A stretch of DNA of 64,000 nt from JBHHUI01 sp965248775 (GTDB lineage: Bacteria > Chloroflexota > Anaerolineae > Anaerolineales > JBHHUI01): NCBI GenBank assembly GCA_965248775.1, contig OZ252150.1:4154001-4218000 (forward strand), read 5' to 3'. The notes under the pieces are model-generated. The model did no database searches and was not told the DNA's origin. It saw nothing but the letters and a program-made list of their open reading frames with translations. Shown here in pieces: positions 8,712-17,561 of this stretch (the stretch's first letter is position 1; the number at the start of each line of letters is the position of its first letter). The position numbers were made by a program, and so were the translations under genes.

Positions 8712-9641
8712 ATGGCGAAATCAAATCCAAACATGATCCTCGCGCTTGCAAAAGTCATCATTGCGGCCGCCTGGGTCGACGGCAATGTCAGTCACGAGGA
8801 AATCAACGACTTAAAGGACCTGCTCTTCCGTTTGCCGGATATCACCGGCCGAGAATGGGCAATGCTCGAAATGTATATCGAGGCACCGGTGGGAGAATCT
8901 GAGCGGGCGCGCTTGGTCGAGCAATTGCGCGCGGAGATCCGCGGGGGCTCGGATAAAGCATTAGCCCTCGCGGCCTTAGACGACTTGACTCATGTGGACG
9001 GTCAAGTCTCACCAGAAGAAGAAGCCGCACTGGTCGAAATCAAAGAGGCGATCCAATTCGCCGACGTGGGCATCATCGGCGCGTTGTCTGGGATAGTGCA
9101 GGGCATGGTACGCCGCCGCGAGAAGGCATTGGCGCATGCGCCCAACCGCGAAGAGCATTTTGAAGACTTCATCAAGAATAAGGTGTTTTACGGCGTGCGT
9201 CGACGCCTGGACTTGGGCGAGGCCGATCTGGACATCCCGGAGGCTGAGCTGCGCAGGTTGAGCCTGGCTGGCGGATTGATGGCGCGCATCGCACATGTAG
9301 ACCGCGAAGTTCACGAAGACGAAGTGAACGCAATGGTGAACGCCCTCCAGAAGGATTGGGAGCTGGGTGAAAAAGAAGCGACCTTTGTTGCGCAGACCGC
9401 CGTGGATGAAGTCAGTTACGACATGGATTACTATCGCTTGACGCGCGAATTCTTTACAAGCACCTCACGCGAGAAGCTCGTGAAATTCTTGGACGTCTTA
9501 TTCGACGTGGCCGCTGCAGACGGACAGGTCTCGCACGAGGAGACCGAGGAAATCTGCACCATCACCCGCAGCTTGAAACTGGAACACGAAGAATTCATCG
9601 CCGCAAAGTTGAAGATTCCGAGAGCGCGCCGCTCGGATTAA
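8712..9641 (+). CDS. TerB-like protein with two or three TerB-type helical domains
   Basis: Start at ATG 8712 (MAKSNPNMILALAKVIIAAA) because TTGGAGAACAC gives a well-spaced ribosome site; the frame extends upstream to 8628 without one. 309 residues, all-helical. The TerB signature D.G.vs..E...i (acidic, metal-binding) appears three times: AAWVDGNVSHEEINDL, LTHVDGQVSPEEEAAL and VAAADGQVSHEETEEI, with a weaker form at AHVDREVHEDEVNAM. So it is a multi-TerB protein, possibly binding Ca2+ or other metals. TerB folds occur in tellurite-resistance and membrane-stress systems. The next gene starts 7 nt after the stop. Confidence 0.75.
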   Translation: MAKSNPNMILALAKVIIAAAWVDGNVSHEEINDLKDLLFRLPDITGREWAMLEMYIEAPVGESERARLVEQLRAEIRGGSDKALALAALDDLTHVDGQVSPEEEAALVEIKEAIQFADVGIIGALSGIVQGMVRRREKALAHAPNREEHFEDFIKNKVFYGVRRRLDLGEADLDIPEAELRRLSLAGGLMARIAHVDREVHEDEVNAMVNALQKDWELGEKEATFVAQTAVDEVSYDMDYYRLTREFFTSTSREKLVKFLDVLFDVAAADGQVSHEETEEICTITRSLKLEHEEFIAAKLKIPRARRSD

Positions 9642-9648
9642 TCACTCG

Positions 9649-10251
9649 ATGTCCGACGTTAACTCTCCTGACTTCTGGCAATCCATATACAAAAACCACG
9701 ACAACGGGTGGGACCTAGGTGCGCCCACCCCTGTTTTTGAAAACTTACTCTCTACGGGCCGATTCGCTCCCGGCAAAATGATCGTACTTGGCGCCGGGCA
9801 TGGGCATGATGCTCGTTCATTCGCACGCGCCGGATTCGACGTGACTGCTGTTGATTTCGCACAGCAAGCTGTTGAGGCCATGCGTTTACGCGACGAACCA
9901 GACACGCCGGTTGAAATTCTTCAGACAGACATCTTTGCATTGCCAGAGTCGTACGATGGCAAGTTTGATTATCTTCTGGAATACACTTGCTTCTGTGCCA
10001 TTGATCCTTTACGGCATGAAGAATATGCAAACCTGGTTGAGCGGCTGCTCAAACCAGAAGCGCATTACATCGCGCTGGCCTTCCCAATCGAGGATCGTCC
10101 CGGCGGGCCACCGTATACCGTTTCACCGGATGAATTGGAGGCGATGTTTACAATCCGCGGATTCGATATATTGGAACGAGGAGTCTCACCACACACGATA
10201 AATCCGCGACGCGGACGAGAAGAGTTGCTCATCTTTCGCAAAGGGAAGTGA
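9649..10251 (+). CDS. SAM-dependent methyltransferase, thiopurine methyltransferase (TPMT) family
   Basis: 200 residues. The N-terminal FWQSIYKNHDNGWDLGAPTP is the hallmark FW...y....tgWDlG.p.P of TPMT-type enzymes. SAM motif I is IVLGAGHGHDARSFARAG with the acidic residue in VTAVDFAQQAVEAM. FDYLLEYTCFCAIDP is motif IV. In bacteria this family methylates thiols, selenols or tellurium compounds. The gene follows the TerB-type gene by 7 nt, so a metalloid- or thiol-stress role is a reasonable inference but unproven. No ribosome site is obvious, consistent with translational coupling. Confidence 0.82.
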   Translation: MSDVNSPDFWQSIYKNHDNGWDLGAPTPVFENLLSTGRFAPGKMIVLGAGHGHDARSFARAGFDVTAVDFAQQAVEAMRLRDEPDTPVEILQTDIFALPESYDGKFDYLLEYTCFCAIDPLRHEEYANLVERLLKPEAHYIALAFPIEDRPGGPPYTVSPDELEAMFTIRGFDILERGVSPHTINPRRGREELLIFRKGK

Positions 10252-10379
10252 AGCCAGGAGCCATGCTCCAATCCCTTTCACGATAAGTCCCGCCCTACAA
10301 ATCCCATTATCATAGAATCGCTGAGGAAATCCTGAGTTATACTAGAAAACTGTTCGTCAAAGGTGAAGGAGAAATACCC

Positions 10380-11534
10380 ATGTCCGAAAAACCCTATGGA
10401 AATATCATCGGCTGGGGGAAATATGTGCCCGAAAAGGTGCTTACCAATCAGGACCTGGAAAAGATGGTGGACACTGATGATGAATGGATTTTTCAACGGA
10501 CCGGCATTCGGGAACGACACATCGCCGGCCCGGATGACACCACATCCAGCATGGCAACGGAAGCCGGACGAGAAGCGCTGGCGGTCGCGGCGTTGCGCGG
10601 GCGCGATCTCGACCTGATCGTTGTTGCTACCTCAAGTCCTGATTACTTAACGCCACAAGTATCCAGCCAGGTGCAACACAACTTAGGTGCAAAAGATGTG
10701 GCTGCTTTCACCATGGTAGTGGGCTGCCCGGGTTTTGTGTACGCCCTCGCTACGGCGCAGCAGTTCATCGCCAACGGCACATACGAAACGATTTTGGTTA
10801 TTGGCGTTGAGTTGATCACACGTTGGGTAGACTATACCGACCGCAATACCTGTGTACTTTTCGGCGATGGCGCCGGCGCTGTCATCTTACAAGCTACGGA
10901 TGAGAAGTGTGGCGTACTGTCGCACGTGCTCGGCTCGGATGGATCGCAAGCCGATAACATCATTGTCCCGGCTGGGGGTGTCGTCTGCCCGCCAAGCCAT
11001 GAGGCACTCGATCAGGGCTTACACTACCTGCGCATGAACGGCAATCAGGTTTTTAAGTTTGCGACACGTATACTTGGCAAAGCTCTGAACGAAGCCATTG
11101 AGGCAGCCGGACTCACCGCAAACGACATCGATCTCTTCATCCCGCATCAGGCCAACAAGCGCATCATCGACAGTGCTGCTCGGCGCGCCAACCTGCCCCC
11201 CGAAAAAGTATTTATCAATGTTCATAAATACGGCAACACCTCTGCCGCATCGATCCCGATTGCACTCACAGAAGCATTCGAAGAAGGTCGTGCCAAGCCC
11301 GGCGACACGCTGGCGTTCGTCGCCTTTGGCGCAGGGCTGACATGGGCTGCAGCCATTGTGAAGCTCGGAGAGCGCACCATGCCGATCGGTGTGCGCAACT
11401 GGCCGCAACGCTTGCCGGCCTGGATAAAGTGGCCCGCTAAAAAGAGCTTGGCTTCAGTTCTCACAATCTTGGGTGCACTGCTTGTGCCGCTCACCAGCTG
11501 GGTTGTGCGCCAGCGTGCTGTTGTAAACCGCTAA
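10380..11534 (+). CDS. fabH: 3-oxoacyl-ACP synthase III (FabH family) with an extra hydrophobic C-terminal tail
   Basis: 384 residues; AAGGAGAAATACCC precedes the ATG. Catalytic triad visible: Cys in VVGCPGFVYAL (about 116), His in FIPHQANKRI (about 256) and Asn in KYGNTSAASIP (about 286). FabH condenses acyl-CoA with malonyl-ACP to start fatty-acid synthesis. The family normally ends at FGAGLTWAAAIVK; here about 55 residues follow, including the hydrophobic SLASVLTILGALLVPLTSWV and a basic end (RQRAVVNR). That looks like a tail anchor. It stands alone, without other fab genes, so a dedicated or membrane-associated KAS III-like role is possible. Confidence 0.85.
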   Translation: MSEKPYGNIIGWGKYVPEKVLTNQDLEKMVDTDDEWIFQRTGIRERHIAGPDDTTSSMATEAGREALAVAALRGRDLDLIVVATSSPDYLTPQVSSQVQHNLGAKDVAAFTMVVGCPGFVYALATAQQFIANGTYETILVIGVELITRWVDYTDRNTCVLFGDGAGAVILQATDEKCGVLSHVLGSDGSQADNIIVPAGGVVCPPSHEALDQGLHYLRMNGNQVFKFATRILGKALNEAIEAAGLTANDIDLFIPHQANKRIIDSAARRANLPPEKVFINVHKYGNTSAASIPIALTEAFEEGRAKPGDTLAFVAFGAGLTWAAAIVKLGERTMPIGVRNWPQRLPAWIKWPAKKSLASVLTILGALLVPLTSWVVRQRAVVNR

Positions 11535-11658
11535 GGTCGCCAAGCATCCATCAAAAGTATTCAACGCTAAGACGCAAAGGGATTAAAATGCAAAGACAAA
11601 AAATTTGCAACAAATTCCTGAGCGGGGGGCAAAGAAATGACGGACTCTTCATTGACCG

Positions 11659-13518
11659 ATGAGTAACGGCGAAGTCTTACCCCTCGGTGCTGTCGGCGTC
11701 TGGCCTGGCGATGCCGGATTTGTCGTTCATGAATACGAACTTTTGCCACCCGAGCGCGCCTGGCAGACCTTCACCGACGAACTCGGCAAGACGGCACGCG
11801 CGAAACTGTCCTCCCGCTTGCAAGATGTTGCAGTCAGTTACAGTCCACAACTCACTGCGCCTGATCGCTATCTGATCGAAGCGTATATCCCCGCCGAGAA
11901 CGCGCAGCTTTCAAACGCACAATATCACGTCACCTATCATGAAGGCGACGATCAGGTCGAACGAGTCGTGCGCATCGATCAGGCTGCGAATGCCGGTCGC
12001 TGGGTCTCATTGGGCGAGTTCGATCTTGACCCGGAAAAGCCGTCCAGCGGTCGTATCAATGTCGTTGACTTTAGCCAGGTTGATCCACCACAATTAATTG
12101 CGTTCGCCGGAATACGCTGGCGAGCTGCATTGCCCGTCCCGGAACCACCACCCGAGCCGCCACCTGAACCGGAGCCATTACCGCCCGAGCCACTCCCGCC
12201 CGAACCAGTGCTGCCACCGGCGCCTGAACATTCCCACCAGGATGTTATTAACGCTTTCATCGTCGCTGCCGCCGGATTTGAAGAAGCCTTCACAGACTGG
12301 ATTACATCAGTAGGGCTGGAACACATTTATGCAGATCGCAATGCACCCTATAACGGTGTAGCAATTCTGCAGCTCAGCGGCCTCAGCATTGATCGGCTGA
12401 CATCAGTCGCACACGCACTCACGTTATCGCGGGCCGAGCTTGCACGCGCGGCCGTCGAAGCCAGCCGCCCGCGGCAACCTGAGCGCAATGCGGACGGACG
12501 GTCTTGGGGTGTCCATGGTTCGGCTGGCTTTGGAGTGCCGCCCCGGCACATGTGGGATTTCTGGATTGGCGAGCTGAAAGCGATGGGGCTGCGCTGGTAT
12601 AAACAATGCGACAACGGCGGCGATGATCGCGGAGACAGCTCCTGTTTCCGTTGGGTGCTTGCGCTGCGCGATGCCGGTATCACGCCCGTCATCCGCTACC
12701 AACAATCCGAGCAATTTCCAAACAAATTGGCGGACAATTATTTCCGCAAGATGGAAGCATATGCGCGCGAAGGTGTGATTTGGGCAGAAATTGGCAACGA
12801 GCCGAATCTGCGCTGGGAATGGAGCGGCCCATGGCGCGACCGGCTGGCTTTCCACAACCAGCAAGTCATCAGCATTATTAACAAGGACTGGCTTAACGAA
12901 GCGGAAGAAGCGCTACGGCGGGGCGTGCGTCCGGCCTACCCGGCCTTTGCACCCACCGACTGGCGGCAAAACGCCCACCCGGACCTCTCCTCTGTACAGT
13001 TCTATAACAAGTCTTTTGAATTTTTAGCGCGCCACCATCGGCAGCGCACGCGCGAACTTTTCCGGCGGGGCGCCTGGCTGGCAGTACATGTGGCCACCTA
13101 CGAATTACCGGTGGATTTTGATCCCTTCGGACAGGGTGGCGCAACCTGGGACATGTGTCTGCGCGGCTATGAAGTGCCATTGCGCGCCTTGCAACATTTT
13201 CTCGACATTCGCGATCCGGTTGTCATGTCCACCGAAGGCGGCGTCTTCACACCCGAGTCCACCTCCATGAACAACCATCCGCGCCTACCCAACGACGACG
13301 CCCATGCGGATATGATGCTCAAGATGTTTGACTTCATCGAAACACAAACACCAATTCAGGGGATGATGCCCTGGTGTCTTGCCGTGGATGAAAGCATCGG
13401 CCATCGGCCGCCAGAATATATTCACGATGGTTGGTACGTCAAACGTGGTGGAGGGCTGCAGGGGCGTGCTGTGATCAACCGACTTAAGGAAGTCCACCGG
13501 CATCGAAGCGGCGGGTAG
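11659..13518 (+). CDS. TIM-barrel glycoside-hydrolase-like protein with N-terminal beta domain and Pro/Glu linker
   Basis: 619 residues. Residues about 55-165 form a beta-rich module (PDRYLIEAYIPAENAQLSNA, VRIDQAANAGRWVSLGEFDL, FAGIRWRAA) like the golvesin C-terminal-type modules attached to secreted enzymes. A Pro/Glu-rich linker (about 170-200) is followed by a helical segment and then a TIM-barrel fold. Candidate catalytic glutamates are in WAEIGNEPNL (about 376) and MSTEGGVF (about 524), the acid/base plus nucleophile spacing of clan A hydrolases. No signal peptide is seen. The substrate cannot be named. Related barrels occur at 17562 and 52215. The 124-nt gap before it carries GCTAAGACGCAAAG-like direct motifs and no gene. 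Confidence 0.6.
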   Translation: MSNGEVLPLGAVGVWPGDAGFVVHEYELLPPERAWQTFTDELGKTARAKLSSRLQDVAVSYSPQLTAPDRYLIEAYIPAENAQLSNAQYHVTYHEGDDQVERVVRIDQAANAGRWVSLGEFDLDPEKPSSGRINVVDFSQVDPPQLIAFAGIRWRAALPVPEPPPEPPPEPEPLPPEPLPPEPVLPPAPEHSHQDVINAFIVAAAGFEEAFTDWITSVGLEHIYADRNAPYNGVAILQLSGLSIDRLTSVAHALTLSRAELARAAVEASRPRQPERNADGRSWGVHGSAGFGVPPRHMWDFWIGELKAMGLRWYKQCDNGGDDRGDSSCFRWVLALRDAGITPVIRYQQSEQFPNKLADNYFRKMEAYAREGVIWAEIGNEPNLRWEWSGPWRDRLAFHNQQVISIINKDWLNEAEEALRRGVRPAYPAFAPTDWRQNAHPDLSSVQFYNKSFEFLARHHRQRTRELFRRGAWLAVHVATYELPVDFDPFGQGGATWDMCLRGYEVPLRALQHFLDIRDPVVMSTEGGVFTPESTSMNNHPRLPNDDAHADMMLKMFDFIETQTPIQGMMPWCLAVDESIGHRPPEYIHDGWYVKRGGGLQGRAVINRLKEVHRHRSGG

Positions 13519-13599
13519 TATAATGACGTGCCGCCACAACAGTTCGTGAAACCTACCACGTAAATACGTATCGCGCACATCTCGCTGCGCGGGAGCTGC

Positions 13600-15621
13600 A
13601 TGACCCCCAATATCAATATCGATCAACAGAGCATTAACACGATTCGATTCCTGGCCGCCGATGCAGTGCAGGCAGCGAATTCCGGGCACCCGGGCTTGCC
13701 AATGGGCGCGGCTCCAATGGCGTATGTTTTGTGGACCCAACATCTGCAACATAGTCCTCAAAATCCCAGCTGGGCCAACCGCGATCGTTTTATTCTCTCC
13801 GGCGGTCACGGCTCGATGCTGCTTTACGCTTTACTACACTTAACGGGCTACGACTTGCCGCTGGACGAGCTTCGCAACTTCCGCCAATGGGGCAGCCGCA
13901 CACCTGGTCATCCGGAGGCCCATCTCACACCGGGGGTGGAAACAACAACCGGCCCGCTCGGGCAAGGCTTTGCAAACGGTGTGGGCATGGCAATGGCAGA
14001 GGCACATCTAGCAGCGCGGTTTAACAAACCCGACGCACCCGCAATCATCGATCACTACACCTATGCAATTGTGACTGATGGCGATCTTATGGAAGGCGTT
14101 GCCTCCGAAGCGGCCTCGCTAGCCGGGCATCTGAAACTCGGCAAGCTCATTTATCTTTACGATGACAACCACATTTCCATAGACGGCTCGACCGATCTGG
14201 CCTTCACGGAAAATCGCGTGGCGCGCTTCGCAGCCTATGGCTGGCATACGCAAACAGTCGCAGATGGAAACGACCAGGCTGCACTCAACGACGCATTAAA
14301 AGTCGCTCGCAAGGTCACTGATAAGCCCTCTCTGATCGCAATCCGCACCATCATCGGCTTCGGTGCACCGAACAAGCAGGACACTTCTAAAGTCCATGGT
14401 GAACCGCTCGGCGAAGAAGAATTGGCCGCTGCGAAACGCAACCTGGGCTGGCCGGAGGATGCCCGCTTTCTCATCCCGGGTGACGTGCTCGAGCATATGC
14501 GCACTGCAATTGAAGAAGGCGCGGAGCACGAATCCAGCTGGGAGCAAAACTTTGCTGCCTACCGTGAGCAGTATCCTGCTGCAGCCGCCGAGTACGAGCG
14601 CATCATGCGCGGCGAGTTACCTCCCGACTGGCAGGCGCAACTACCCACCTTCGAACCTGACGATAAAGGAATGGCAACGCGGAATGCCTCCGGCACGGTG
14701 ATCAATGCGCTCGCACCGGTCGTGCCTGAACTAATTGGCGGTTCGGCCGATCTGGCTCCATCCAATAAGACCCTGATCAATGGCGAACCTGATTTTCAGG
14801 CGGGGAATTATGGCGGCCGCAACCTCCGCTTTGGCGTACGTGAGCATGCCATGGGGTCCATCTTGAATGGACTGGCCATCCACGGTGGGTTGATTCCTTA
14901 TGGTGCCACATTCCTGATCTTCTACGACTACATGCGCCCGCCGATCCGTTTAGCAGCCCTCTCGGGCTTTCGACCGATCATCATCTTTACGCACGACAGC
15001 ATCGGGCTAGGCGAGGATGGCCCCACCCATCAGGCCGTGGAGCAATTGGCCGGGTTGCGCGCGGTGCCAAACTTGATCTGTATTCGGCCTGGTGATGCGA
15101 ACGAAGTCGTCGAAGCCTGGCGGATGGCACTCCAAAATGATCATGGCCCGACGTGTTTGATCCTGACCCGCCAAAGTATGCCAACGCTTGATCGTTCCAA
15201 GTTCGCCCCGGCTGCGGGCTTGCAACAAGGTGCCTATATACTTTCTGAGGCAGAAGGCAGTGAACCAGAGGTCATTCTGATAGGAACTGGTTCCGAAGTG
15301 AGCCTCGCTCTAACGGCACAGAACTTGCTTCTAGAGATGGGCGTGCGTGCCCGTGTTGTTTCAATGCCGAGCTGGGAACTCTTTGCACTGCAATCACAGG
15401 AATATCGTGACTCTGTCCTGCTTCCGAATGTACGGGCGCGGGTCGCGGTGGAAGCAGGCTCAAGTTTCGGCTGGCACCGTTGGGTCGGCGACGGCGGCGC
15501 AATTGTTGCTGTAGATCGCTTTGGCGCAAGCGCTCCCTGGCAAGAGATTTACGAGCAGTACGGCCTTACAGCTGAGAATGTGAAGTCGAAGGCATTACAA
15601 GTACTCGGCCGAAGTGGATAG
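13600..15621 (+). CDS. tkt: Transketolase
   Basis: 673 residues, normal family length; GGGAG lies 5 nt before the ATG. Thiamine-diphosphate enzyme that moves two-carbon units between ketoses and aldoses in the pentose-phosphate pathway. Landmarks: SGHPGLPMGAAPMAYVLW, LSGGHGSMLLYALLHLTGYD, TGPLGQGFANGVGMAMAE, the TPP/Mg motif VTDGDLMEGVASEAASLAG...YDDN, and in the pyrimidine domain RFGVREHAMGSILNGLA and THDSIGLGEDGPTHQ. It is followed 52 nt later by transaldolase, making a non-oxidative pentose-phosphate pair. Confidence 0.97.
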   Translation: MTPNINIDQQSINTIRFLAADAVQAANSGHPGLPMGAAPMAYVLWTQHLQHSPQNPSWANRDRFILSGGHGSMLLYALLHLTGYDLPLDELRNFRQWGSRTPGHPEAHLTPGVETTTGPLGQGFANGVGMAMAEAHLAARFNKPDAPAIIDHYTYAIVTDGDLMEGVASEAASLAGHLKLGKLIYLYDDNHISIDGSTDLAFTENRVARFAAYGWHTQTVADGNDQAALNDALKVARKVTDKPSLIAIRTIIGFGAPNKQDTSKVHGEPLGEEELAAAKRNLGWPEDARFLIPGDVLEHMRTAIEEGAEHESSWEQNFAAYREQYPAAAAEYERIMRGELPPDWQAQLPTFEPDDKGMATRNASGTVINALAPVVPELIGGSADLAPSNKTLINGEPDFQAGNYGGRNLRFGVREHAMGSILNGLAIHGGLIPYGATFLIFYDYMRPPIRLAALSGFRPIIIFTHDSIGLGEDGPTHQAVEQLAGLRAVPNLICIRPGDANEVVEAWRMALQNDHGPTCLILTRQSMPTLDRSKFAPAAGLQQGAYILSEAEGSEPEVILIGTGSEVSLALTAQNLLLEMGVRARVVSMPSWELFALQSQEYRDSVLLPNVRARVAVEAGSSFGWHRWVGDGGAIVAVDRFGASAPWQEIYEQYGLTAENVKSKALQVLGRSG

Positions 15622-15673
15622 CTAGAAGCTCACCAAGGACGAAGAAAACCGATAGGAGTTATACTTTAATTAG

Positions 15674-16819
15674 ATGACAAGCCCCCTCATTCAACTTCAG
15701 GAACTTGGTCAATCGCCATGGCATGACAATATCCGACGTGGCCAGCTTGCCTCTGGTGAACTCGCACGCATGGTCGCCGACGGTGACATTACCGGCCTTA
15801 CCTCCAACCCCAGCATCTTCGAGAAAGCTATTGCCGAGAGCGAAGACTATGACGAAGCACTGCGTACGTTAGCTCTGGCAGGCAAGAGCGCGCCTGAAAT
15901 GTTTGACCAGTTAGCCATTGAAGACATCCAAGCCGCCGCTGACATCTTTAAACCTGTGTACGAACGCACCGAACGCGCAGATGGCTATGTGAGCATCGAA
16001 GTCTCACCCGAGTACGCACACGACACACAGACAACCTGCAGCGAAGCGGAACGTCTCTGGGATGCAGTCGCACGTCCAAACCTCCTGGTTAAAATCCCGG
16101 CAACGCAGGCAGGCCTGCCTGCCATTGCGCAATCCATTGCCAGTGGAATTAATGTCAACGTTACGCTTATCTTCTCGCGTGAGCGCTATAGTAAAGTAAT
16201 GGATGCCTATCTGGATGGAATGGAGCAGCGTGCTGCGCGAGGCAGTGACCTCACGTCGTTGGCCTCGGTTGCAAGCTTTTTCGTAAGCCGTGTTGACAAC
16301 CTCGTAGATCAGCTGCTGGATAAGAGCATTGCCCAACAACCAGCAGCTGCTGCACAGCTCAGCAGCCTGAAAGGCCGCGCCGCCATCGCCAATGCGCGAC
16401 TGGCTTATGAAATGTTCCAGGAAATCGTCGCCGGTGAGCGCTGGCAAAAACTCGCTGATCAGGGTGCACAGGTACAACGCCCACTCTGGGCGAGCACCAG
16501 TACAAAAAATCCGGACTACTCTGATGTGCTTTACATTGAGAGTTTGATTGGACCGGACACAGTCAATACCATGCCGCCGAACACGTTACAAGCTTTTAAG
16601 GATCACGGTCTGGTAAAATTGACTGTCACCGAAAATGTAAATCAATCTCGGCAGTTGATGGACCAACTAGCTGAGATAAATATAGACATGCAGACCGTTA
16701 CTCAGCAATTGGAAGAAGAGGGTGTCGCTTCGTTTTTCAGATCGTTTGAAAACCTATTAAAAGTAATTGAAAATAAGCGGAGCCATTTTCCGGGCGTAAA
16801 TGGCGCTAATCAAGCATAG
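15674..16819 (+). CDS. tal: Transaldolase
   Basis: 381 residues, in the longer bacterial transaldolase subgroup (about 360-390). Schiff-base lysine is in NLLVKIPATQAGLPAI. Other family blocks: ITGLTSNPSIFEKAI, GYVSIEVSPEYAHDT, INVNVTLIFSRERY, ASVASFFVSRVD and RPLWASTSTKNPDYSDVLY. It transfers dihydroxyacetone units in the pentose-phosphate pathway and is downstream of tkt, probably co-transcribed. No glucose-6-phosphate isomerase domain is fused. Confidence 0.96.
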   Translation: MTSPLIQLQELGQSPWHDNIRRGQLASGELARMVADGDITGLTSNPSIFEKAIAESEDYDEALRTLALAGKSAPEMFDQLAIEDIQAAADIFKPVYERTERADGYVSIEVSPEYAHDTQTTCSEAERLWDAVARPNLLVKIPATQAGLPAIAQSIASGINVNVTLIFSRERYSKVMDAYLDGMEQRAARGSDLTSLASVASFFVSRVDNLVDQLLDKSIAQQPAAAAQLSSLKGRAAIANARLAYEMFQEIVAGERWQKLADQGAQVQRPLWASTSTKNPDYSDVLYIESLIGPDTVNTMPPNTLQAFKDHGLVKLTVTENVNQSRQLMDQLAEINIDMQTVTQQLEEEGVASFFRSFENLLKVIENKRSHFPGVNGANQA

Positions 16820-16863
16820 ACAATTACGTCCTGAGCGAAATCAGAATCCAGAGGGGGGTTCAG

Positions 16864-17547
16864 ATGACACAAGAAGGTTTGAAGATGTTTGAACTGGATA
16901 AGCTGGCGGTCACAGAAGAGGTTACAGAGCTCTGGCAGGCCGCCGAGTTGCTGGTCTCTGCAGATACAAATCTGCGTGAACAGGGCTTCACACTACTGAC
17001 ACATCACGAGACGGCACGCTTCTCGCCGTTGGTCTGTTACCTGCTTGTCAGCTTGCTGGATGATCCCGATCTTGCTCTGCGTGCTGCCAGCATACACGTC
17101 CTCGCTGGCGTATTCGCCCGCAACAACGACCAATACATCGCGCCGGATGAAACACGTAACTACGTTTCTGAATTGTTGTGTCGTTTTCGCAGCGAGCAGA
17201 TTGTGCACATGCTGGAGGTGATGGGAGGTAGCGAGCTCAGCGATACGCGTGCTCACCCGGAAGCCCTCGCCCGATTGCTCGATCGCACGCCTGACGTGAA
17301 TCAGCATCTCACCCACATTGCCGCCAACCGCCGCCAAGACCATAAGATACGCATCGCCGCTGTCCATACAATCGGCGAGCTTGGTCTGCTCGCTGCTCTA
17401 CCTGAATTGCAAAGCATTCGGAACCGCATCTCCACTCGTCGTGCCGGTCAACTCTCCATGCGCTTTGCGCCGCTGGCCGATCCGGCTGCAGCCGAATTGC
17501 TCCAAGTGCTTGAAGAGACTATTCAGTTGTTACAAGTCGGAAGCTAA
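16864..17547 (+). CDS. HEAT-repeat-like helical protein
   Basis: 227 residues; the start follows AGAGGGGGGTTCAG. The protein is made of repeated amphipathic helix pairs (LVCYLLVSLLDDPDLALRAA, HKIRIAAVHTIGELGLLAAL) typical of HEAT/armadillo folds used for protein-protein contacts. No catalytic motif or signal peptide. It follows transaldolase by 44 nt and converges with the minus-strand gene at 17562, the two stops being 14 nt apart. Function not known. Confidence 0.6.
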   Translation: MTQEGLKMFELDKLAVTEEVTELWQAAELLVSADTNLREQGFTLLTHHETARFSPLVCYLLVSLLDDPDLALRAASIHVLAGVFARNNDQYIAPDETRNYVSELLCRFRSEQIVHMLEVMGGSELSDTRAHPEALARLLDRTPDVNQHLTHIAANRRQDHKIRIAAVHTIGELGLLAALPELQSIRNRISTRRAGQLSMRFAPLADPAAAELLQVLEETIQLLQVGS

Positions 17548-17561
17548 AAGAGATGGCCCTG

